Under the pieces are notes generated by a model. That model was given only the letters and a program-made list of their open reading frames with translations, was not told where the DNA came from and searched no databases. A stretch of DNA of 64,000 bases from Sipunculus nudus (lineage: Eukaryota > Annelida > Sipuncula > Golfingiida > Sipunculidae). The translations under genes and the position numbers were made by a program. Shown here piece after piece: positions 36,092 through 47,061 of this stretch (position 1 is the stretch's first letter; each line of letters begins with the position of its first letter). Location of the stretch: NCBI GenBank assembly GCA_026874595.1, contig CM049318.1, forward strand, positions 44,434,456-44,498,455, in the 5' to 3' direction.

Positions 36092-37578
36092 ACAAGTGAC
36101 CCATGGGTCATGACGCTCAGCTGACTGGAAAGTGATTCTCCAAAGGAAATTTTATCATCTGAATGGTAGTATATATCCATTCAACTGCAGCATCAAACAG
36201 ATTAACCAACAGGCCATGATTGTGACTGTATTTATATATCTCAAAAATAGAGAAAAAATGCATAAATTTAAAAAAAAAAATACAGGTGGTTCCAACAGTC
36301 TGCAGAAACTAATAAAAGCAATATCCATGCAAAGAATCATGGTGATCTCTGGATTGGTTGTTCAGATACTTCAGCTTTTGTATCAAATTTTCCATTATTC
36401 TGAGGGATACTTTGGAGTCCTATAGATTCCAGGTCCTGTTGTTACAATTTGTGCCACGTTAACAGATGACAGCATCCTTAAAGGTCTCAAAAAAAGAGAA
36501 AAAAATTCGTAAAAAAACCCAAACAAATACAGGTGGTGCCACCAGTCTGCAGAAACTGATGAAACACTCCATAATCAATATCCATGCAAAGAATCATGGT
36601 GATCTCTGCATTTGTTGTTCAGATACTTCAGCTTTTGTATCAAATTGTCCATTATTCTGAGGGATACTTCAGAGTCCTATAGCTTGAAGGATATGGGTAA
36701 CAGAGACCTAATTTCAGGTTTCCATGGAGACTTTTCATGGGTCTCCCAGTGTATCAAGAATGAAGATTCTAGGTCCAGTTGTTATGATTTGTGCCCAATT
36801 AACAAATGTTCATATCTTTAAAGGTCTCAAAAATAGAGAAAAAAAATCTTAAAAAACCCGAACAAATACAGGTGGTGCCACCAGTCTGCAGAAACTGATG
36901 AAACACTCCATGATCAATATCCATACAAACAATTATGGTGATCTTTGCATTAGTTGTTCAGATACTTCAGCTTTTGTAACAATTTTTCCATTAAGCATCT
37001 GAGCTGTAATTTGGAGTGCCATAGCTCAAAGGATATGGGTAACAGAGACCTAATTTCAGGTTTCCATGGAGACTTTTCATGGGTCTCCCTGTGTATCAAG
37101 AATGAAGATTCTAGGTCCAGCGGTTACGATTTGTACCCTGTTGACAGATAACTACATCCTTAAAGGTCTCAAAAATAGAGAAAATTAATTGTAAAAATTT
37201 GAAAAAATACAGGTGGCACCACCAGTCTACAGGAACTGATGGAACACCTCTTGATCAATATGTATGCCAAAAATCATGACCATCAGTGTTGTAGTTATTG
37301 AGATGTTGCAATTTGTTTTTATCAAATTTTCCATTATTCTGGGGGGTAATTGGGAGCCCCACAGCTCAAAAGATATGGGTAACAGAGACCTTATTTCAGG
37401 TTTCCATGGAAACTTTTCATAGGTCTCTCACTGTGTGAATAAAAAAGATTCTAGGTCCAGTCTTTACAATTTGTGCCTTGTTGACAGATGTTCACATTTT
37501 TAAAAAAAAAGAAAAACACAGGTGGCGCCACCAGTCTGCAGGAACTGATGAAACTTCTCATGATCAATATGTATGCAA

Positions 37579-37920
37579 ACAAGTGACCCATGGGTCATGA
37601 CGCTCAGCTGACTGGGATGAGATTGACAAAAGGAGATTTTATCATAAGAATGGTAGTAAATACCCATTCAACTGAAGCATCAAGCAGATTAACCAACAGG
37701 CCAAGATTTAGTCTGTATTTATATATCTCAAAAATAGAGAAAATATGTGTAAACTTTAAAAACTAGAATACGGGTAACTGACAAGTGACTATGTGTATCC
37801 GCCAAAATCAGAGTGGAAAGGGTGAAATGAGGCATGGATTGAGTGGCAAGGGGAAATAGAGTGAGGTATGTTGCATATTAGCATGGATGTCTGCAGCCTA
37901 AATGTGTATGTAGGTTGTGC
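37579..37920 (-). mobile_element. Additional F1c left-end fragment with F2d-like leader
   Basis: It starts ACAAGTGACCCATGGGTCATGACGCTCAGCTGACT-like sequence and continues like 36125-36250. Then it switches to a leader resembling 30895-31030 (GAATACGGGTAACTGACAAGTGAC, GGGTGAAATGAGGCATGG, GCATATTAGCATGGATGTCTGC), which elsewhere belongs to the F2d subtype. This is a chimeric junction. Confidence 0.6.
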
Positions 37921-38425
37921 CACCTATATCTTGAAGGATATGGGTAACAGAGACCTAATTTCAAGTTTCCACAGGCACTTTTCATGGGCCCCCTTGCATG
38001 ACAAGAATGAAGATTCTAGATCCAGTTTTTGCGATTTGTACCCTTTTGACAGATAACCACATCTTTAAAGGTCTCAAAAAAAGAGAAAAAAATTCGTAAA
38101 AAAACCCGAACAAATACAGGTGGTGCCACCAGTCTGCAGAAACTGATGAAACACTCCATGATCAATATCCATGCAAACAATTATGGTTATCTCCGCATTA
38201 GTTGTTCATATACTTCAGCTTTTGTATCAAATTTTCCATTATTCTGAGCTGTACTTTGGAGTGCCATAGCTCAAAGGATATGGGTAACAGAGACCTAATT
38301 TCAGGTTTCAATGGAGACTTATCATGGGTCTCCCTGTGTGTCAAGAATGAACATTCTAGGTCCAGCCGTTACGATTTGTACCCTGTTGACAGATAACTAC
38401 ATCCTTAAAGGTCTCAAAAATAGAG

Positions 38426-40862
38426 ACAAGTGACCCATGGGTCATGACGCTCAGCTGCCAAGCATGACCTCTGACTTCATGGACTGAGAGTCACAACTTC
38501 CAGTCAAATTTTGAAGAACCAATTTGCCAATTTGTTGAAAATTTTCTATGACAACAGAAATATAATACACCTATGTCTGGTTAAAACACAGTGAATTGAT
38601 GGTCTGAGGAAAATGCATGATTGTTAAGCTATCAGGAACTATTCCAACAGCTTGCTTGAAACCTATCAGTCTCAAAGGAACACCACAAAAGGAAAATATA
38701 AGATCAAAATATATAGCAAAAATCAAGGAAATACATGCAAGAATTATTGAGAAACAGGTGCTTCTGTATGAATTTTTATTCAATACAAGCCAACTGTACT
38801 GCACTTTTATAAATGATGGTAATATTTATTCAGAAATATTTGACCCAATCCTTTACAAGATTACTTAAATATACATCCAACTGCATTCACTTTAACTGTT
38901 CTTGAGATAACATGATCAAAAGGAATTAAAAGATGGTTGCCTGGTGGCCATATTGGACTTCTGACAAGTCTGAAATCAGACAACAAACATTCTCAAAATC
39001 AGACCAAACATTAAAGAAAAATTACTGAAACTGCACTGAAGAAAGAATTTCTAAGGTGGCTAACTGGCAGACATTATGGATTTCTGACAAGTATGATATT
39101 TGATATCCCACATTCTCCAATAAGAGACCAAACTTGGGCAAATTATCCAGTAATGAATGCCCAAAATAATTCAAAAGGCATGTCCAGGCCCTCATATCAG
39201 ATTTATAGATATGCAATAGTAAAAAGTGTAAGTCCAATATTTTTTATTATCACTCTGCTTTTCAATGGGGTCAGCAGGGTAGGTAAACTGCCAAACCTGA
39301 AAGAAAAGAAATGCAGAAAGCATGACTAAGAGTCTTGAAATAAAACAAAAAGCCATCCTAAATCAAGGTACACATCCACATATTACGAGAACAAACACTT
39401 GCTTTTATATGTGGTGATATATATTAAAATATTCAGATATCTCGGAAACTAAGTTTATTGCTAGGATTCCATAAAATAAACTGCAAAATGTTCCCATCAT
39501 CTTATAAATCAGGAGCTAAACCTTAATACTATACTCTCTTAGTCTTAATGCCTGACTGAAGCATTCTGACAACAGTGTTTTTGTTATGAAGTAACGAGGT
39601 ACTTATCACTGAGCCTTATCACTTAATAGGCTGATACAAAAGGGAGTCATATGTCACCAGTGTCACTCACAATTACAGCAACACAGGGAGATGTACCAGC
39701 TGGAGTGGAATGGTTATATATACAAGAAAAATAGAGATGGTCTATAAAATAAGTAATTGTGAACATCCCTGACCTATGACCTTGGCCTTTTGCCCATATA
39801 TCAACTGGATTCTTTCTAAATGATGGGTAACTACTAACCACTTAAATCTGGTGTAATTACTTGGCAACCAATGGGTGAATAACTTTGACCTGCAACCTTT
39901 AACCTGCTGACCAGCTGAACCCAAAATCAATAAGTTATTTATTCAAGCAAAAAGACCCATAAATATGAAGTTTGAGTCAAACTGAGTGATGCATAGATGT
40001 GGCATATGTGAAAGACTGAAGGTTTGGGTTGAAAAGTTACACTTGAAATATGCTCACAAGCATTTACAACAATTAAATATTGTGACCTTGACCTTTGACT
40101 TTTTGACCTCAACATCAATAGGCTTCTCCCCTTATTGGTAGGTAAGCCATATATGACAGATGGAAGGTACAGATTGAAAAGTTTGCCTGAAAATGACTCC
40201 ACGCAAGAAGTGGGTGCTGTGAACTTGACCTTTGACCTCAAAATCAACAGGTCTTTTCCCCTGTTGGCAGAGAAGCGATATCAGTGCTGGAAGGTTTGGA
40301 ATGAAAAGTCTAGCTTGAAATGTGTCCACAACCTTTTCAAAGAAGTGGATCCTGTGACCCTGACCTTTGACCTTGTGACCTCAAAATCTATAGGATTCTT
40401 CTCCAACTTGGTAGGTGAGCTATATGTGAAAAATCAAAGAATTGGGATGAAAGGGTTGGCTTAAAATGCATCCACAGGCTTTTCAAAGAAGAGGCTCCTG
40501 TGACCTTGACCTTTGACCTTTTGACCTAAAAAAAATTATGGTTCTTCCCCTGTTGGTAGGTGAGCTGTATGTGAAAGATGGAAGGTTTGGGATGAAAATT
40601 TTGTCTCAAAGAGTTATTTCTGGGGGGTGCAAACACACCCCATAACTTCGAGAATATAGGTCGCAGTGACCTAATTTCAGGTTTGCAAGGAGATCTTTTT
40701 ATAACCTCTAAGACTGCATAGGGTTCATGGCCCTAGCCCCTACGGTTACGATTTGTGCCCTGCTAACGGCCGGCTGGCCGGACAGCCGGACGTACAGACG
40801 GAAGGACGACGGACAAAGACCCATCGCTATAGCCCAGCATGACTGAAAGTCAGCTGAGCTAA
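38426..40862 (-). mobile_element. F1c-type element nested in the F1c array, 2.44 kb
   Basis: The left end is ACAAGTGACCCATGGGTCATGACGCTCAGCTG-type after CTCAAAAATAGAG. The right end has GGACAGCCGGACGTACAGACGG, an imperfect hairpin 40831-40860 (AGCCCAGC-TGACT / AGTCA-GCTGAGCT) and AA. Flanks join to the uninterrupted unit sequence AAATAGAGAAAAAAATTCGT (for example 41191-41215), again an A-run target without duplication. The body is mostly distinct from F1a: 38460-39780 is unassigned, and 39770-40620 is an AGGTCA-type array. Confidence 0.75.
39770..40620. repeat. AGGTCA-type tandem array
   Basis: Diverged ~135-145-bp units contain TGACCTTGACCTTTGACCT-like cores near 40088, 40222, 40356 and 40501. 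Exact TGACCTTTGACCT occurs at 40226-40238, 40361-40373 and 40507-40519. An open frame at 40135-40464 spans three units and shows an internal protein-like repeat (LKCVHNLFKE, TLTFDLVTSKSIGF). I read it as a by-product of tandem DNA repeats. Confidence 0.7.
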
Positions 40863-41934
40863 AAAAATTTGTAAAAAAACGAAAAATACAGGTGGCGCCA
40901 CCAGTCTGCAGAAACTGATGAAACATCTCATGATCAATATGTATGCCGAAAATCATGACCATCAGTGATGTAGTTAATGAAATATTGAGGTTTTTTAATG
41001 AAATTTTTTACTATTCTGGGGGATATTTTGGGGCCCCATAGCACGAAAGATATGGGTAACAGAGACCTAATTTCTGGTTTCCATGGAGACTTTTCATACG
41101 TCTCTCAGTGTTTTTCGAAAATGAAGATTCTAGGTCCAGTCGTTACGATTTGTGCCTTGTTAACAGGTGTTCTTATTTTTAAAGGTCCCAAAAATAGAGA
41201 AAAAAATTCGTAAAAAAATTTTAAAAAATACAGGTGGCGCCACCAGTCTGCAGGAAGTGATGGAACATCTCATGATCAATATGTTTGCCAAAAATAATGA
41301 CCAACAGTGATGTAGTTATTGAGATATTGAAGTTTTTGTATGAAATTTTTTACTATTCTTTGGGGGGTACTCTGGGGCCCCTTAGCTCTAAGGATATCGG
41401 TAACAGAGACCTAATTTCTTGTTTCCAAGGAGATTTTTCATGGACCTCTCAGTGTGTCAAGAAGTACGATTCTAGGTCCAGTCTTTACGATTTGTGCCTT
41501 GTTAACAGGTGTTCACATTTTTAAAGGTCCCAAAAATAGAGAAAAAAATTCGTAAAAAAATACAGGTGGCGCCACCAGTCTGCAGGAAGTGATGGAACAT
41601 CTCATGATCAATATGTATGCCAAAAATCATGACCATCAGTCAAGTTGTTAATGAGATATTGAAGTTTTTGTATGAAATTTTTTTACTTTTCTGGGGGGTA
41701 CTTTGGGGCCCCATAGCACGAAAGAAATGGGTAACAGAGACCTAATTTCTGGTTTCCAAGGAGATTTTTTATGGACCTCTCAGTAAAGTTACAAGATTCT
41801 AGGTCTAGCGGTTACGATTTGTGCCAGGTTAACGGACAGACTGACGGACAGACGGACGGACGGACAGACGGACGACGGACAAAGAGTGATCGCTATAGCT
41901 CAGATGACTTACAGTCAGCTGAGCTAAAAAATGC

Positions 41935-42055
41935 ATCAAGGTCATCCATGTTCGAACTTGACCAAGCCGTTGATAAGATGCATCAAACCTGTGGGTTTGG
42001 TGACTGTACCTCAAATTCTCACAAAGTTATCCGTTCACATCATTTTTACAATAAA
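41935..42055. repeat. Right member of the direct repeat flanking F1c
   Basis: The counterpart of 35946-36060: GCATCAAGGTCATCCATG, GTTGATAAGATGCATCAAAC, TTTGGTGACTGTACC, CAAATTCTCACAAAGTTAT. Confidence 0.6.
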
Positions 42056-42696
42056 ACGACACAAGGTGGCACCACCTGTCTTCTGCAAAAGACTAAGCTA
42101 TCAAAGATCTTCGGTCAATTTGATTTTTGAATCATTCAATGTATCCCTTACTGAGATATTAAAGATTTTGTGTGAATTTCACCAAATATGGTAATATTCA
42201 AGGTCAAGGCCACTCTCATAGGAAAGGTCAAAATCCCAATTTATATAAACATCATCCCACAACCCATATCTATGTATATGCATAATATAAAAGAAATCTG
42301 TCCATTGTTTTTTGACTTATAATGCTCACAGTACTGTCAAGTGGCAATTTTGGGGGTAATAAAAGGCACGAAAACAAGTAAAGAATAATAGGTGGCATCA
42401 CCAGTTTCTGCACCATGACAACCCTATCCATGATCTTCAATCAAATTGATTTTGGGATAAATCCATGCAAGATTTCTTGAGATATTTAAGAATTTGTGTG
42501 ATTTTCCCCAAAAATGGATCTATTCAAGGTCAAGGTCACTCTCATGGTAAAGGTCATGACCCCATTTTAAATAGGCTTCATCCTCTTACCCATATCTATT
42601 CACATGTCAAGTTTGGTAAAGATCTGTAAAATATTTTTTGAGTTATTGCGTCCAAACCAAATCTCTGCGGCGGCGCGACTTTGTCTGGGGATACAA
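42056..42696 (-). mobile_element. F3 element, right part with collapsed terminal hairpin
   Basis: It contains a degraded module (GGTGGCACCACCTGTCTTCTGC near 42065), the two F3 unit halves and TTCAAGGTCAAGGTCACTC. The right end reads CTGCGGCGGCGCGACTTTGTCTGGGGATACAA-like. The segment from the CGG tract to the left hairpin arm is deleted, so the hairpin cannot form. The left end is absent. Confidence 0.7.
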
Positions 42697-43330
42697 TATT
42701 ACAGCTCATTGACTTTTTCACTGAGCCATATAAAACACTGGACACAAGATTCAAAGCCTTGACAGATTGGTTCAACATGGGATCCTGGCTCATGAAACTG
42801 TTGGCCTTGTCTTTGCATAAATCATGAGGGGCTGTCTATTACCTCCAACAGTACAGAGACAGTCAACAGCACAGAAATAATGGCTGGCCCACATTATTAA
42901 CAGCCCTTGTACCTATCAGTAGTGGCTGAAGTGGCCCCTTGGCACCTGGCAATAAACCACAAAATCTCCTTGTGGTGGGAATATTTTGTATTTTCTGAGA
43001 CACTAGGTCAGAGGATGCATTGTATACTGGTCGTGTGCAGTAGCACATCCTAGGTGGGGATATTTGTAGAATCTGGAAGGGCTGCATGATTACATAAAGC
43101 GTTTGTGTTGGAATGGCAGAATGAATACTGATTGCTCTAAAGCACAGTCAACAGAATTAACTGAACAACAACAATGGATGAGCTAGAATTTAATTTATTG
43201 TGAGCATTACTGTCTAATTAACTAGTACAAGTATAAACACAAGCTGGTTACATGTTACAACTTTTTTCATTGAATTGTGAATGCCAACAGTAGAGATATT
43301 ACATACTAGATGTGTCTGAACTACACAAAT
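42697..43330. other. Unassigned, locally unique stretch
   Basis: No repeat family is recognised. On the plus strand, about 42709-42828, a short frame (IDFFTEPYKTLDTRFKAL..., DWFNMGSWLMKLLALSLH) looks slightly protein-like but ends in a stop and has no support. It could be a relic exon or chance. Confidence 0.3.
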
Positions 43331-43506
43331 GTCACCGCCTGGAGCAAATTAGAAATATTTGTTATATTTGGTTAAAATTTTTAAGTTCAGGAGCTGTCAT
43401 ATGGTCAAAAGTAGATCAACCAGGACAAAATGCAAACTCAATCTGTAACAGGTCATTATCAAGCAACGCACCAAAAATCAGACCAGTATCTGCAGGCATT
43501 GTGAAA
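43331..43506. repeat. Host repeat flanking an F2 (left copy)
   Basis: GAGCTGTCATATGGTCAAAA, GGTCATTAT, CCAAAAATCAGACCAGTATCTG and AGGCATTG recur at 46330-46470 on the other side of the F2 at 43507-46286. They appear to belong to an F4-related repeat. Confidence 0.55.
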
Positions 43507-46286
43507 ACAAGGCCTACAGGCCTAATGCGAACCTGTGCATATGGATATACACCAGGTATAACGCTTCAGTGCTGAACCACTACTTTTCATATATATGAAC
43601 AATGCAAGTACTAAACATTTTGAACAAGAAACAATACACAAACATCACTGCTGAAATTCTGGCATGGGTGCACACAACACAAAAATTATTGTAGGTGGCA
43701 CCACCAGTCTTGTATACAACAAAGCTATTTGACATGTACACATATGCCCAATTTCAGGCTGATATATCAAATTCTTCTGTAGAATTAAGCAGGCAAATAC
43801 ACTTTGCAAAAGTCATTGTAGATGGCAGCACCTGTCTTGTGAACGAGAAAGCCATAAAAACACATAGACAGGTCAGAATATCAGGCCAATACATCAAACT
43901 TACCTTGAGTCTGATGCACGGGGCTGATCAGGCTTAGGTGAGAAAGGCTGTTGCCCCGAGTGTACTGTGACAAATTACTGGCTCAGGCTACTGCACTGAG
44001 TGAACTCTTGACCTGCACCTGGCTAGACTGAGTGAATTTTTTACCTGTACCTGGCTGCACTGAGTGAACTCGTGACCTGTTGCATAATCTGAAACAGTTG
44101 GCAGTCTGCCAAAGCTATAAATAAATCCAGGCTGACCTTTTGCCTATTGCCAAATCTGAAATAGTAGCCACACAATTGCATAAGCTCACAGACTGGCTCT
44201 ATATGCAGCCCTGAGGGGCATGACACCCATGAGGTGATCACATGATACTCATGAGGTGATCACATGCTACCCATGAGATGATCACATGCTGCCCATGAGG
44301 TGATCACATGCCTTGTGCTTGGCTGCACTGACTGAACTGTTGACCTATATTTGGCTGCACTGAATGAACTCTTGATCTGTTGTCAAATCTGAAACAGTTG
44401 GCAGTTTCTCAACCTATTCAAGAAACGTACACAATCTTGGCCTGTTATGTAACTCTGCTAAAATTTAACCAACACAAACCATTTGAAAAAACTTGAGAGG
44501 GCTCGCCTCTGGGATCATTTCTGTAAAATTTGGACAATTTGGCTGGACTGTTTAGAGAGAAAAGAAGACTTTTACAAGTTTTTTTTCAGCTTTTTCCTTG
44601 TAAAATCTAAGTAAATGCAGATAGCAAAAATATGATGAATCCATCAACATTTGATATGTGACAGATAATTGCATAACATTTGGGAATGGTAGCTCCTGCT
44701 ATTCCTGAGAAATTATGAGTTAGTGTACAGATGATATGTAATATCATAAATCTACATTTTTTAAAAGCTTTTAAAAACATTCTTGTCAATATTTTCCATA
44801 GATAACCTGAAATCTAAATGTCTAGAGGCATGATGTAATGGATGCTGATAAACTGGTGCTAGGCTAGATGTATCTGCTTAACACAGCTAACATATTTGGT
44901 AAAATGATTCAATTCAATCTTTATAATTCAGCCAAATTCAATTTTTTTTAACCATAAAGGCCAATTATTATAAGAATGATTCAGGGAATTATTCTTGCAA
45001 AATATTAAACAAACTGGCCTCAGAATCATCATCAGTCGAAAAACGTTTTGTAGGTTTGTAACTCATATGGGAAAATACAACAAAATGGCAAAGTTCAGCT
45101 TCCCATAACTCGGCCAAAAATCATTGAATCAAAACCATTTGAACAAACTTGAATTATCAACATCTAAGGATAATTAATGTGTGAGATTTAAGAATTTGGC
45201 CCAGTGGTTTTTGAGAAGAAGATTTTTGTAGCCACTTAGCTAACATGGGCTGTTATGGCATATGACTAAATTCAGCTTCCCATAACTCAGCCAAAAGTCA
45301 CTGAACTGAGACCATTTGAACAAACTTGAATTATCAACATCTCAGGATAATTAATGTGTGAGATTTAAGAATTTGGCTCAGTGGTTGTTGAGAAGAAGAT
45401 TTTTGTAGCCACTTAGCTAAAATTCGCTGTTATGGCATATGAATAAATTCAGCTCCCCATAACTCAGCCAAAGTCATTGAACTGAGACCATTTGAACAAA
45501 CTGGAATTATCAACATCTAAGGATAATTAATGTGTGAGATTTAAGAATTTGGCCCAGTGGTTTTTGAGAAGAAGATTTTTGTAGCCACTTAGCTAAAATG
45601 GGCTGTTATGGCATATGACTAAATTCAGCTTCCCATAACTTAGCCAAAAGTCACTGAACTGAGACCATTTGAACAAACTTCAGAAAGCACTACCCTAGGA
45701 TCATTTCTGTGCGATATTAAACAATTTGGCCATTTTGTTTCAGAGAAGAAGTTATTTGTAGCTGTCAGTGTGATACGGGCACTGATGACCCTGTACAAAA
45801 AAGGCTGATGCAGGTGGCGCCACCAATACCTCAATTTCAGATATGACTCATGTGACCAACATTGGCATAAAATTTGGTGATGATAGCTCCAGCCGTTTCT
45901 GAGATTTAAATTTTAATATGCTTTTTTGCACAGTTAACAAACTTCAACCTGCTGTAACTCAGCCAAAAATCTCCGAACTGGAACCATTCGAACAAACTTG
46001 AGAAAGATTGTTCCAGGGATCATTTCTGTGAAATATTGGACAATTTGGCTGGACAGTTTCAGAGAAGAAGATTTTTAAAGTTTTTTTAGCTTTTTCCCTA
46101 TAAAATCTAAGAAAATGCAGTTAGAAAAAAAATAAACAAAATCCAATATAGTTTTTTGGATGACTGAATATTTGCAAAAAATTTGGTGATGCTAGCTCCT
46201 GCCGTTTTTGAGATAGCTATGGTTAACGTACAGACGACGCACGACACACGACGCCGCACCATCGCATAAGCTCACAGGTTCGCTAA
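43507..46286 (-). mobile_element. F2 element, complete, 2.78 kb
   Basis: The left end is ACAAGGCCTACAGGCCTAAT with GCGAACCTGTGC. The right end has ACGACGCACGACACACGACGCC, CACCATCGCATAAGCTC and CACAGGTTCGCTAA. Left box GCGAACCTGTG and right box CACAGGTTCGC are exact subterminal inverted repeats. The first half has GGCACCACCAG modules and CACTGAGTGAACTC repeats, the minisatellite (44224-44312), and an internal degenerate right-end copy at 44165-44195. The second half has repeated CATAACTCAGCCAAAAGTCACTG units and a module at 45813-45824. No coding frame is supported. Confidence 0.82.
44224..44312. repeat. 21-bp minisatellite, four units
   Basis: Four units of CCCATGAGGTGATCACATGNN differ at one or two bases. 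Each has the palindromic core TGATCA. It is positioned as in the other F2 copies. Confidence 0.9.
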
Positions 46287-47061
46287 AAAAATCCATACAT
46301 GTGCATTTTTCATAAAAATTTATATTTTTCATGAAATTTTCTATATTCAGGATCTGTCATATGGTCAAAAATAGGACAATTGGGACGAAAGGCGAACTTG
46401 ATTTGTAAGTGGTCATTATGCGCCAACAGACCAAAAAATAGGCCAGTATCTGTAAGCATTGCACTGGGAAACCAGAATATTAGCAAAAGCTGATAATCAG
46501 TTTTAAATTTAAATAGGAGAGTTATGTATCATGTTTCATAACAATCCACCAAATGCTTCCTGAGAAATAAGCTCCTAAGTTTCTTTCTATTCTAAGCTCT
46601 ATGACCTTGAAAAGTAGGTCAAGATCATCCATCTTTGAACTAGACCAAGATTTTGTAAATATGCAATAGCACTGAAGAAATGAAGTTCCTGTGTTGAATA
46701 CCTTTGGAGATATCCTGCACAAAAGGCCAAAATTGAAAAATCTGATAAAAATTCATTTAAAAATCAGAAATTGTAGGTGACGCCACTAAAATTGTGCAGC
46801 ATGTACAGACCATCAGTCCCAATGACCATAGTAAGTTTTGTGAAAATCCACACAATGGTTCCTGAGATATAAGCTTCTAAGTGTTTTTCTATTATCAGCT
46901 CTAAAACAAAGAAAAATAGGACAAGGTCACCCATCTGTACACTTGACCAAGATTTTGTTGATATACATCTTCACTAAAGAAATAAAGATTCCAACGACAA
47001 ATTCTTTAAGAAATATCCTGCACACAAGGCCAAAGGTGCAAACTCTGATAAAAATTCATAA
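46287..47061 (-). mobile_element. F4-family sequence, no termini
   Basis: It matches 15531-16202 (TTCCTGAGAAATAAGCTCC, GAAAAGTAGGTCAAGATCA, GACCAAGATTTTGT, GATATCCTGCACA) with a module variant at 46776 (GGTGACGCCACT). It provides the empty-site reference AAAATTGAAAAATCTGATAA for the F1 element B0. The next F2 left end interrupts it at AAAAATTCATAA. Confidence 0.6.

Larger units (their letters stand above)
36092..41927 (-). mobile_element. F1c composite with ~340-bp tandem units
   Basis: The left end at 36092 is ACAAGTGACCCATGGGTCATGACGCTCAGCTGACT-type. The right end is an ACGG-type tract at 41832-41880 plus a hairpin and GCTAA. Between them are tandem units with palindromes or variants at about 36288, 36532, 36871, 37210, 37521, 38118, 40891, 41233 and 41565. 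Units share AGTCTGCAG(A/G)AA(C/G)TGATG, CATGATCAATAT, GGGTAACAGAGACCTAATTTC, TTCTAGGTCCAG and AAAGGTCTCAAAAATAGAGA. A second left end lies at 37579, and a nested element lies at 38426-40862. All short frames in the array are repeat artefacts. Confidence 0.75.

Noticed and set aside
40135..40464. 109-codon open frame with internal repeats
   Set aside because: It spans tandem ~135-145-bp DNA units of the AGGTCA array. The protein-like repetition follows the DNA repeat, and the same units elsewhere are interrupted by stops.
41771..42130. 119-codon open frame with a repeated GQTDGRTDGR segment
   Set aside because: The repeated residues are the translation of the (ACGG)n tract of the F1c right end. 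The frame crosses the element boundary into host repeat.
3367..44312. Minisatellite CCCATGAGGTGATCACATG considered as a CRISPR-like array
   Set aside because: Units are contiguous at 21 bp without unique spacers, and the DNA is clearly eukaryotic repeat sequence.
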